5,664 nucleotides of DNA from DASPUI01 sp035622995 (GCA_035622995.1 DASPUI010000022.1:1-5664); one strand, 5' to 3'. Shown: positions 1 to 5,525, numbered from the stretch's first letter. Numbers and translations: made by a program. Notes: generated from the letters alone by a model not told the origin.

Positions 1-263
1 GATCGGTCGATCGTTTCATCTTCGCCATCAGGAGCGCGCCAATCCTCTTCCATCAGCGCGTCTACTTCTTCGCTCCAACCCTTTTCGCCGACCAAATCCG
101 ACCATCCCATTTCGCGCGCGATGATTTCGTCCCGGCGTGGATCGTCCAGATATTTTTCCAGCAGCTCCATGTATTTTTCCGTCTTCTGATCCTGTTGTTG
201 GAGAAAACGCTCCCAATCGTATTCATCCCACGCCCGGTCAGGCTGGCCCTCAAAATCCGGCAT
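1..263 (-). CDS. Acidic hypothetical protein, N-terminal part (cut by window edge)
   Basis: An open frame runs without a stop from an ATG at 263-261 to the left edge, giving 87 codons. The protein begins MPDFEGQPDRAWDEYDWERF and continues with a helix-rich, strongly charged stretch (QQQDQKTEKYMELLEKYLDD, then RRDEIIAREMGW and an E/D/W-rich tail). Aspartate, glutamate and tryptophan are abundant, and there is no signal peptide or membrane segment, so a soluble cytoplasmic protein is likely. Two other minus-strand frames are open here but give arginine-rich, low-quality translations typical of shadows. The start lies 53 bases after the rlmN stop on the same strand, so co-transcription with rlmN is plausible. 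No clear Shine-Dalgarno sequence precedes the ATG. I do not recognise a named family. The C-terminus is outside the window. Confidence 0.7.
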   Translation of the reverse strand, partial: MPDFEGQPDRAWDEYDWERFLQQQDQKTEKYMELLEKYLDDPRRDEIIAREMGWSDLVGEKGWSEEVDALMEEDWRAPDGEDETIDR

Positions 264-316
264 GCTTTGACTAAACGCGACTTCTCCGTGCGCGCAAAAG
301 ATTTTGGATTGCAATC

Positions 317-1393
317 TTACCTGAGTTGCAATTCCCGTCTGGTCTGCAGGCGCAGCTGGCCGCAGGCTGCATCAATATCGTGGCCCTTTTCTCGTCGCAA
401 GGTCGCTGGCACCTCGTGTTCGCGCAGGATCGCCACAAATTTTTCCTGTCGATCCCGAGATGGCCGAGACCACGGCAGTCCCTCGACCGTATTGTACGGA
501 ATCAGATTCACTTTTGCTCTGAGTCGGCGGGCATGTTTTGCCAAGAGGTGAGCCTGCTCTTCGGAATCATTCACATTTTCAATCAGGATGTATTCGAAAG
601 TAAGACGCTGCTTTTTGCGAGAAACGTAATCATCGCATGCAGCCAGCAAGGTTTCGATGCTGTATCGCCGATTAATCGGCATGATCCGGTTTCGGACCGC
701 ATCAGTTGCGCCATGCAACGAGATAGCCAGTCGAATTTGTAATGGCTGATCGGCGAGCTTCCGAATTTGAGGCGCGAGGCCGCTGGTCGAAACGGTGATG
801 TGTCGCGCACCGATGCCGAGGCCCCAGGGCGCGTTAATAATTCGAATCGCGCTCAGCAAGTTATCGAAATTGGCGAGCGGCTCGCCCATTCCCATGAAAA
901 CGATGTTGTCGATTTTCTCGCTGCCCTCGCGTTCAGTTGCGATGATTTGATCGACGATTTCGTTAGGCCGAAGATTGCGGGAAAATCCCTCCAGTCCGCT
1001 CGCGCAAAACTTGCAACCGTATGCGCAACCAACCTGGGTCGAGACGCAAATTGTTCGCCGGTCCGAACGGGATCCGTAAAGCGCGGGCGAAGCCGGGATC
1101 AAAACAGATTCGATTAAACTATCGTCGCCCAGCCGAAAAAGAAATTTTCTGGTTGTGTCGCGCGATCCGAGCACGCGAACAATCTCAATCTTGCTCAAAT
1201 TAAACCGCTCGGCCAGTTGCTCCCGCAAATCGCGCGGCAAATCGCTCATTTGGTCGAACGAAGTCGCGCGCTTTTTGTACAACCAATCCGCCAGCTGCCC
1301 GGCGCGATACTGGGGCTGGCTGAGTTGGCCCAGGGCTTGCCGCAGCTCGTCGAGCTCAAGCGATTTAATCTCGGGTCGTTTTTCGACTGCCAC
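317..1393 (-). CDS. rlmN: RlmN, dual-specificity 23S rRNA A2503 / tRNA A37 C2-methyltransferase
   Basis: This 358-residue protein is a full-length radical-SAM RNA methyltransferase. The family methylates C2 of A2503 in 23S rRNA and of A37 in some tRNAs, in the cytoplasm. The [4Fe-4S]/SAM motif CX3CX2C is at C123, C127 and C130 (VGCAYGCKFCASG). GMGEP at 168-172 is the glycine-rich SAM-binding motif. The two mechanistic cysteines are present: C116 (in TICVSTQVGC, equivalent to E. coli C118) and C344 (in DAACGQLR, equivalent to the methyl-carrying C355). The N-terminal ~90 residues form the accessory RNA-binding domain (LSQPQYRAGQLADWLY, FDQMSDLPRDLR). The related resistance enzyme Cfr shares the fold, but the sequence reads as housekeeping RlmN. 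Translation most likely starts at a GTG (1393-1391), with no strong Shine-Dalgarno upstream. The 53-base gap to the next gene suggests a short operon. Confidence 0.95.
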   Translation of the reverse strand: MAVEKRPEIKSLELDELRQALGQLSQPQYRAGQLADWLYKKRATSFDQMSDLPRDLREQLAERFNLSKIEIVRVLGSRDTTRKFLFRLGDDSLIESVLIPASPALYGSRSDRRTICVSTQVGCAYGCKFCASGLEGFSRNLRPNEIVDQIIATEREGSEKIDNIVFMGMGEPLANFDNLLSAIRIINAPWGLGIGARHITVSTSGLAPQIRKLADQPLQIRLAISLHGATDAVRNRIMPINRRYSIETLLAACDDYVSRKKQRLTFEYILIENVNDSEEQAHLLAKHARRLRAKVNLIPYNTVEGLPWSRPSRDRQEKFVAILREHEVPATLRREKGHDIDAACGQLRLQTRRELQLR

Positions 1394-1478
1394 CCAGCAG
1401 CTTACCGATTGGATTATGCCGGTTCAAACGCTCTGCATTTTTGCTGGAGAATTGCCAATCCGTCGTTACATTTTTGCC

Positions 1479-1673
1479 GTGACACGGCTTTTGGTCATTA
1501 GACTTTGTCCTTTGTTGGGCGCCGCGTTGCTCGTTTGCTCCTGTGCTTCGAGCGATACCGGTGCGACAACGGAACAGCCTGCCGCCGCTGTCCCTGGCGA
1601 GACAAGCTCCAGCGGTACCACCATGTCGCCAACTGTGTCAGGCGCTGGCCCGAGCGCGAGCATCGGCTGGTAA
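1479..1673 (+). CDS. Small predicted lipoprotein
   Basis: A 64-residue protein starts at a GTG (1479-1481). Residues 1-20 form a signal peptide: a basic start (VTRLLVIRL), then a hydrophobic core (CPLLGAALLV), then CSCASS, where VCSC fits a relaxed lipobox with the second cysteine lipidated. The mature part is short, low in complexity and rich in Ser, Thr, Ala, Pro and Gly (SSDTGATTEQPAAAVPG, then TSSSGTTMSPTVSGAGPS), so it is probably an unstructured, membrane-anchored tail. An in-frame ATG at 1416 would add 21 residues before the signal peptide, which is less typical. No strong Shine-Dalgarno sequence supports either start. The gene ends 18 bases before the Mpv17-like gene on the same strand, so the two may be co-transcribed. 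It diverges from rlmN. Small lipoproteins of this kind carry no assignable function. Confidence 0.55.
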   Translation: MTRLLVIRLCPLLGAALLVCSCASSDTGATTEQPAAAVPGETSSSGTTMSPTVSGAGPSASIGW

Positions 1674-1691
1674 GCACGCCACTTCGCGGCG

Positions 1692-2414
1692 ATGCAAAGT
1701 TCGCGCACGCCGCTGAGCATTGGTTGGCAGGCAGCGCGGGCCAATGCCGCACCCGGCTTCACTTTGCAGGCCGTGATGCTGGCAATGCTGATTGCCTACT
1801 ATCGAAGCGCGAAGTTTTCAGGCTGGCTCGATCGGCTCGCGCATTTCAAGCAGGAACATGGTCTCGTCTTCGTCATTGTTGCGGGAATCCTGGCGGGTGC
1901 GCTTTTGCCGGAACTATTTTTGATTTTCTTTTTTCAGCGAGGAAAACTGAATCAGCAAAATTTCCGAAATCTTGCTTTCACCGTTCCAACCTGGGCGATC
2001 GACGCCGTGCTGGTCGATCTGATGTATCGCGCGAACATGATTTGGTTCGGCGATGTTGTCACGGTACCGGTTGTGTTTGCGAAAATTTGCGTCGATCAAC
2101 TCGGGTACAATCCATTTTTCGCCGCTCCGGCCGAGGTGCTGATCTACGAATGGAAGAATGACGGCTTCTCGACCGCTTCAGTAAAGCGGTTGTTCAGCTG
2201 GCGCCATTATCGCGACAAAATTGTCCCAACTTTGCTCGCGACCTGGGTGATGTGGGTCCCGCTCATGGCGATCATCTACGCGCTACCGTATCCGCTCCAG
2301 TTTCCGCTCTTCAGTCTCGCGCTCACATTTTGGGTCTTGCTGCTTACCTACATGACGAATCGGTTTGCCGGTAAGCTTGAAGCCGACGCTCCGATTGCGC
2401 TGGCGGTCAGATGA
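1692..2414 (+). CDS. Multi-span membrane protein resembling the Mpv17/PMP22 family
   Basis: This 240-residue protein has several hydrophobic segments, roughly residues 23-37, 57-81, 121-133, 179-198 and 203-220. It has no cleavable signal, so it is probably an inner-membrane protein. The C-terminal half follows the order of landmarks in the eukaryotic Mpv17/PMP22 proteins. VDQLGYNPFF at 134-143 matches the conserved D-Q-x-P-x-F block. A short linker leads to HYRDKIVPTLLATWVMWVP at 172-190, which matches the D-Y-x-P-x-W-x-W-P block. An LP-x-LQ-x-P stretch follows, then an FW pair (213-214) and a final helix ending in YMTN. The N-terminal half (GWQAARANAAPG, VPTWAIDAVLVDLMYR, WFGD) carries a GD pair at 120-121 where the family has one. 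Mpv17 relatives are putative membrane channels of unclear substrate. The assignment is by eye. The gene follows the small lipoprotein by 18 bases and converges on the phosphatase with 15 bases between stops. Confidence 0.65.
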   Translation: MQSSRTPLSIGWQAARANAAPGFTLQAVMLAMLIAYYRSAKFSGWLDRLAHFKQEHGLVFVIVAGILAGALLPELFLIFFFQRGKLNQQNFRNLAFTVPTWAIDAVLVDLMYRANMIWFGDVVTVPVVFAKICVDQLGYNPFFAAPAEVLIYEWKNDGFSTASVKRLFSWRHYRDKIVPTLLATWVMWVPLMAIIYALPYPLQFPLFSLALTFWVLLLTYMTNRFAGKLEADAPIALAVR

Positions 2415-2429
2415 TTCGCAGATCCGGGA

Positions 2430-3212
2430 TTATGATTTCCCGTTGAGGAAATGCAGGAGCGCTTCGTGAACGCCGGCCCCGTGGTTCTTCCTCGCAACGT
2501 ATCCGCTCGCCTGTTCGACTGCGGTTTTTACTTCCGGAATCGCATTTGACGGACAGGCCGGCAGCGCCGCCACCTTGCCGTCGAGCATCGAGAGATCGTT
2601 GTGATGATCGCCTGCGGCGAAAATATTCTCCCGCGGGATTTTGAGCAAACGCGCGAGTTCGGCCAACGCGGCCCCTTTGTGATAATCAGCGTGGCAAAAA
2701 CGGAGATAAACCGTGTTGCGCTGAAAATGAAACTTCGGGTGTCGCTTGCGCGCGCGATCGATGAACGCGGTAATTCGCTCCATCTCTTCGTCGCTCGCCG
2801 CGACCAGACCTTCGAGACTTCCTTCGGAGTGATAAATCAAACGCGCTTTGGTTTTTTGGGTCACGAAATCGATCACTTCGGCAAGAATTGACTTCGTCGA
2901 ACTGAAAAGGTCCGCGTGATCCCGCGCGCACTGCGCGTTCCATTCCCCAAACGGCTCCCACTTGTCGCCGTTCGAGCCGGGCCGAAAGACGTGACGCTCG
3001 CTTGTCAGAATGAAGTCGGGCCGAATCGGCACTTCGAAGTTCGTCAGGCCCGATTCCAGCAAATCGACCGACCGGCCGGTGTTGATTGCCCAAACCGCCC
3101 CGGCGCTTTGCAGGTCGCGGATTAATTCCATGCATTGTCGATCCAAGACCGGTTCGCTCACGTGCGACACCAGTGTGCCGTCGAAATCGGTGCTGAGCAG
3201 TTTGATGTCCAT
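2430..3212 (-). CDS. HAD-superfamily phosphatase, Cof-like (class IIB)
   Basis: This is a 260-residue cytoplasmic hydrolase of the haloacid dehalogenase superfamily. Such enzymes remove phosphate from sugar phosphates and similar small metabolites through an aspartyl-phosphate intermediate. Numbered from the chosen ATG, motif I is DFDGT with nucleophile D9 and acid/base D11. Motif II is T45 in INTGRS. Motif III is K179 in YHKGAAL. Motif IV is GDHHNDLSML with D202 and D206, which bind Mg2+. The large insert between motifs II and III is the C2 (class IIB) cap that sets substrate choice. The KG and GD-x-x-ND signatures resemble the Cof, sucrose-phosphate-phosphatase and mannosyl-phosphoglycerate-phosphatase branches, but I cannot choose a substrate. 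A GTG two codons upstream (3218) is an alternative start. The ATG is preferred because a weak AGAAG sits five bases before it. Confidence 0.88.
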   Translation of the reverse strand: MDIKLLSTDFDGTLVSHVSEPVLDRQCMELIRDLQSAGAVWAINTGRSVDLLESGLTNFEVPIRPDFILTSERHVFRPGSNGDKWEPFGEWNAQCARDHADLFSSTKSILAEVIDFVTQKTKARLIYHSEGSLEGLVAASDEEMERITAFIDRARKRHPKFHFQRNTVYLRFCHADYHKGAALAELARLLKIPRENIFAAGDHHNDLSMLDGKVAALPACPSNAIPEVKTAVEQASGYVARKNHGAGVHEALLHFLNGKS

Positions 3213-3312
3213 GGTCACTTCTATTAATTACCTGCCACGCCAAAGCCTTCGGCGGATGCGGGTCCATCTTACGATTGATTCATTTGACCGCGGGAGCAAG
3301 AGTAACAGTGCA
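3213..3312. promoter_or_regulatory. Divergent intergenic region between phosphatase and coiled-coil gene
   Basis: These 100 bases must hold the 5' regions of both flanking genes, which are transcribed away from each other. An inverted repeat is visible at 3238-3254: CGCC, then AAAGCCTTC, then GGCG, with a smaller GCC-TTC-GGC hairpin nested in it. An AT-rich block (ATTAATTA, 3223-3230) lies close to the phosphatase start. I could not match a convincing -35/-10 pair on either strand, so the promoter role is inferred from position only. Confidence 0.35.
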
Positions 3313-3597
3313 ATGAAGTCGGCTTACGAACTGGCAATGGAACGGCTGCAGAAACAGCAACCGAGCGTTTCCCTGACCGACGAGCAAAAAAAAGAGCTCG
3401 CGGAGATCGACGCGACATTTAAAGCGAAGATCGCGGAAAAGGAGCTGTTCTTGAAGGACCAGCTTCAGAAAGCCCAATTGGCTGAAAAATTCGATGAGGT
3501 GGAGGCGATTGAGAAGCAACTCGCGGCTGAAATTCGGCGACTGCAGGCCGATTGCGAATCGAAAAAGGAGAGACTGCGCGCTAATTTCGCAAAATAG
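3313..3597 (+). CDS. Conserved small coiled-coil protein
   Basis: A 94-residue, highly charged protein begins MKSAYELAMERLQKQQP. After a short linker (SVSLTDEQKKELAEID), residues ~25-94 are a nearly continuous run of Glu, Lys, Gln, Ala and Leu with heptad-like hydrophobic spacing (ATFKAKIAEKELFLKDQL, then EVEAIEKQLAAEIRRLQ). One long helix or helical hairpin that forms a coiled coil is expected. It has no signal peptide or membrane span, so it is probably cytoplasmic. The same frame stays open upstream to 3010, but that part overlaps the phosphatase on the other strand and reads as noise; the ATG at 3313 is the natural start. Proteins with this beginning are, from memory, conserved hypotheticals in Verrucomicrobia and related phyla. 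No function can be assigned. The gene converges on the desaturase with 58 bases between stops. Confidence 0.8.
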   Translation: MKSAYELAMERLQKQQPSVSLTDEQKKELAEIDATFKAKIAEKELFLKDQLQKAQLAEKFDEVEAIEKQLAAEIRRLQADCESKKERLRANFAK

Positions 3598-3601
3598 TGG
3601 A

Positions 3602-3614
3602 GGACGCCGCGTCC
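3602..3614. terminator. Short GC-rich hairpin after coiled-coil gene (possible terminator)
   Basis: GGACG-CCG-CGTCC is a perfect 5-bp stem with a 3-base loop, four bases after the stop codon at 3597. The bases after it (CTAAAATAATT) are AT-rich but not a T-tract on the plus strand, so intrinsic termination would be weak. It sits in the 58-base gap between convergent genes and could act on either transcript. Confidence 0.35.
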
Positions 3615-3650
3615 CTAAAATAATTCGACAGAACGAGACAGGCTCCTCCG

Positions 3651-3665
3651 GGCCTTCAAGAGGCC
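3651..3665. terminator. Hairpin over the desaturase stop codon (weak terminator candidate)
   Basis: GGCCT-TCAAG-AGGCC is a perfect 5-bp stem with a 5-base loop that contains the desaturase stop codon (TGA on the minus strand, 3658-3656). No T-tract follows on either strand. With the hairpin at 3602-3614 it gives two small stems in the convergent gap. The structure is seen; its role is inferred. Confidence 0.25.
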
Positions 3666-4630
3666 GATCTCACCGCGCCGTCAACCGGCACGTTACCTTT
3701 TCGTCGCTTCGGCAGATTGGGATCCAGGAAGCCGAGCATGTGCGCGTGTTCGATGACGCGAACACCTTCCTGCTTCTGCAAATCTTCGATGCTCTGGCGA
3801 AACGTCTCCATTCGCGTCCAGTGCACTTTTGGACGGAAATGATGCTCGGCGTGATAGCCGTTGTAAAAAAAGAGCCAGTTATAGATTTTTCCGTAGCTGC
3901 TGACGCCCCACGCGATCGGCTTGTCGGGGTTTGCTCCATAGTGGCGAAAGTAGCCGTTCAAAAAACTGAAGCAGTGGCCGAGGTAGAAAAAGGGCAGAAA
4001 ATAGAGCATGAAACGCCAGTTGTTGAAATGAATCGGTCGGGTTGGGACAATCACCGCCATCGCAATCAAAACCCCGATGAACGCGACCAACTCGATGTTG
4101 CCCCAGCGCAATTCGGCTTTGCCGCGTTTGGCCAGGTCGCGTTTGATCACTGAGGCCGAGTTGTCGCGAAAGAAACTGAGAAAAACGTAACTCCACGGAT
4201 TTTCCGCTTCGCCGTCGTGGCCGTGTTTGTAAATCGAAATCCAATCGACCGTCTCGCCATTTTCGTCCGGCAGATCTGCATTGCCTTTATGATGCTGCAT
4301 GTGAACGACGTCGTAATAAGTTTGCGAAAAGCAGCAGGCGACCGATTCCACTACACTAAAAAGGCGATTCGCCAGCTGGGAACGAAAAAACGGATTGTGA
4401 ATGAAGTTGTGCGAAACGCCATTGATATTGGCGTTGATCATCAGCGCGTAAATGAAACCGAGGATCAACATCACCCAAAGCGGCGTATATGGGAACAGGA
4501 AATACAAGCCGAGGAAATAGGCGAGATGAAACAACCCAGCCAGCGCCGGCAGCACGTCCCAGCGGGTGTGGGCGAAGATTCTCGAATCGGTCGTAGGACG
4601 CTCGATTACGATCGGATCTGAAGGGCTCAT
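3656..4630 (-). CDS. Membrane fatty-acid desaturase
   Basis: This is an integral-membrane, di-iron desaturase of 324 residues that introduces double bases in acyl chains, more precisely carbon-carbon double bonds, using O2 and an electron donor. All three histidine boxes are visible. Box 1 is HNFIH (H74, H78), box 2 is HMQHH (H110, H113, H114), and box 3 is HAEHH (H260, H263, H264). A further conserved-looking histidine is H230 in NGYFRHYGAN. Hydrophobic segments at about 29-47, 51-69, 178-195 and 206-224 give the usual two pairs of membrane spans, with the boxes on the cytoplasmic face. There is no fused cytochrome b5 or ferredoxin domain. The frame extends to a TTG at 4669, but the ATG at 4630 gives a more natural start (MSPSDPIVIERP); a GGAG lies 13 bases upstream, which is rather far. 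Regiospecificity and the acyl substrate cannot be read from the sequence. The gene sits just outside the cassette array and shows no attC at its 3' end. Confidence 0.88.
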   Translation of the reverse strand: MSPSDPIVIERPTTDSRIFAHTRWDVLPALAGLFHLAYFLGLYFLFPYTPLWVMLILGFIYALMINANINGVSHNFIHNPFFRSQLANRLFSVVESVACCFSQTYYDVVHMQHHKGNADLPDENGETVDWISIYKHGHDGEAENPWSYVFLSFFRDNSASVIKRDLAKRGKAELRWGNIELVAFIGVLIAMAVIVPTRPIHFNNWRFMLYFLPFFYLGHCFSFLNGYFRHYGANPDKPIAWGVSSYGKIYNWLFFYNGYHAEHHFRPKVHWTRMETFRQSIEDLQKQEGVRVIEHAHMLGFLDPNLPKRRKGNVPVDGAVRSAS

Positions 4631-4725
4631 CAGGGAAATAAAGCTCCAATACCTGTCACGGAAATTCAAGCAGTTTGCAAGTGGGACCGAAAAAGTAGAT
4701 CTTCAGAGCATTCCCGCTTCAGACA

Positions 4726-4830
4726 GCCTTTCATCGGGAAGCCGGGAGCCGAGACGTAGTCGAGGAGGTCGTTGGCAAACACTCTGCGTTCGCAACGAAT
4801 CGAGCCATTGGCTTCACCGATTAGTTAGGT
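4726..4830 (-). other. Decayed integron attC-like site
   Basis: Read on the minus strand, this 105-base imperfect palindrome starts with ACCTAAC (4830-4824), which fits the attC R'' consensus RYYYAAC. ATCGG, a single unpaired T (4816) and GAAGCC (4815-4810) follow; these pair perfectly with GGCTTC and CCGAT at 4743-4733, giving 11 paired bases and one bulged base, the extrahelical-base pattern of attC sites. Further in, TCGTTG pairs with CAACGA (4798-4793 with 4774-4769). The outer end should be GTTRRRY but reads GAAAGGC (4732-4726). The cleavage triplet GTT is therefore lost and the site is probably inactive or poor. The 3' end of the cassette gene runs into it: its last codons encode the R'' box, and its TGA contains the bulged T. 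Confidence 0.65.
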
Positions 4831-5406
4831 CTCTTTCTCCTTCTGGCAGCGTTTCGCCAACTCGCATGCCCGCTGCCGCGTATTCACTTGAATGCTCTTC
4901 ACCGTACAAGGACGGAGTTCCAGCCGCCGCTTGTCGTTCGGCGATAAACTTGCGAAATCGATCGCTAAACCAATGTGAGCGCGTTCGCCACCACGCTTGA
5001 ACGCCAGGATAAGCGTTCATGTCGCGCATGATCGCTTCGAATCCGCTCCACACGCGCGGGTCGAGGCGCCTTTCGAGGTGCTGGTAGTACATGTCCTCGT
5101 AAATCCGAAACAAGTAATCCATCAGCGCACTGAAACGCAGCAAGCTGCCGCCTTTGTTTGCTCCAAAATCGTGCATGCCGCGATAGAAAAAATCGGCCAA
5201 CTCATCGTCCTGGGCTACCGTCCTAAAAAATTGATTAATTGACTCGGAAAGTGAACGCATCGACTCGAGTCGCGTTGCCCGAGCGGTGTTGCGCACCTCA
5301 TGTGCCAGATAAATCAGGGAAATCACGACGGCAACTGCACCGACGACTTGGCCAATCGCGCTAACAGCTTCCCAGTTTACCACAAGAAGAACACTCATGG
5401 ACCTAA
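4732..5406 (-). mobile_element. Integron gene cassette (one ORF plus its attC)
   Basis: The unit runs from the expected crossover point in the R' box of the upstream attC (between G and TT of GTTAGGT, 5407/5406) to the matching position in the decayed R' box of its own attC (GAAAGGC, 4732). It holds one promoterless gene that fills nearly all the space between the two sites, as in standard gene cassettes. A cassette excises as a circle when an integron integrase recombines its two flanking attC sites. Loss of GTT at the distal end suggests this cassette is now fixed in place as the last one of the array. Confidence 0.6.
4814..5398 (-). CDS. Cassette-encoded single-span membrane protein of unknown function
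   Basis: A 194-residue protein begins MSVLLVVNWEAVSAIGQVVG. Residues 12-32 form one hydrophobic span (AIGQVVGAVAVVISLIYLA), followed by a basic stretch (HEVRNTARATR) that should stay in the cytoplasm. The rest is soluble and helical, with many aromatics (FFRTVAQDDELADFFYRGM, then MDYLFRIYEDMYYQHL and AWWRTRSHWF). The N-terminal pattern NWE-x-G-x-V-x-ISL-x-YLA-x-x-R-N is, from memory, common to a group of unnamed bacterial hypotheticals. I give it no function. The ATG at 5398 lies two bases after the attC R' box; a TTG at 5458 would start inside the attC and is rejected. No separate Shine-Dalgarno exists, although AGG in the R' box sits at a possible spacing. The C-terminal DLTNR is encoded by the next attC's R'' box. 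Confidence 0.8.
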   Translation of the reverse strand: MSVLLVVNWEAVSAIGQVVGAVAVVISLIYLAHEVRNTARATRLESMRSLSESINQFFRTVAQDDELADFFYRGMHDFGANKGGSLLRFSALMDYLFRIYEDMYYQHLERRLDPRVWSGFEAIMRDMNAYPGVQAWWRTRSHWFSDRFRKFIAERQAAAGTPSLYGEEHSSEYAAAGMRVGETLPEGERDLTNR

Positions 5407-5525
5407 CGAGAACAAGCTGAGCCGCGCCTGGTGGAACCGAGCGTGGCAAGAATCGCAAACTGTTTCATAAACTCAAAACTGGGATTTCACGACGGTCAGG
5501 CGTTGGCTCCAGAGTTTGGTTAGGC
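5401..5525 (-). other. Integron attC recombination site
   Basis: On the minus strand this 125-base imperfect palindrome has the parts of an attC in order. The R'' box is GCCTAAC (5525-5519), and the L'' region GAGCC-AA-CGCCTG lies at 5509-5497. The L' region CAGGCG-C-GGCTC lies at 5430-5419, and the R' box is GTTAGGT (5407-5401). R'' and R' are complementary in six of seven bases. CGCCTG pairs with CAGGCG and GAGCC with GGCTC, separated by two bases on the 5' side and one on the 3' side, which is the known L-box asymmetry that sets attC orientation. The centre forms an imperfect stem with a GTTT-ATG-AAAC tip. Integrases recombine the folded bottom strand of such sites, cutting within the GTT of R'. 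The length falls within the usual attC range. A gene ends at one side and another starts at the other. Confidence 0.87.

Noticed and set aside
195..1203. Several plus-strand open frames across rlmN
   Set aside because: They lie antisense to a clear full-length rlmN with all catalytic motifs; their translations are rich in Ser, Arg and Cys and show no domain.
1391..1430. Possible rlmN promoter TTGAAC-17-TAAGCT on the minus strand
   Set aside because: The -10 matches only three of six bases, and transcription would begin at or inside the coding start.
1505..2161. A 218-codon plus-strand frame overlapping the lipoprotein and Mpv17-like genes
   Set aside because: Its translation is rich in Arg and Cys with no coherent hydrophobic pattern, while the overlapping frame gives a regular multi-span membrane protein.
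2686..3267. A 193-codon minus-strand frame inside the phosphatase
   Set aside because: It overlaps the HAD gene, whose four catalytic motifs are in the other frame; the translation is Arg/Gly/Ser-rich noise.
3494..4153. A 219-codon plus-strand frame opposite the desaturase
   Set aside because: It is antisense to a gene with three intact histidine boxes and has no recognisable start or domain.
4666..4734. A 22-codon minus-strand mini-ORF (MKGCLKRECSEDLLF...) starting in the decayed R' box, whose TGA overlaps the desaturase's alternative TTG
   Set aside because: It is too short to support, lacks a ribosome site, and the TTG start it would couple to is itself less likely than the ATG at 4630.
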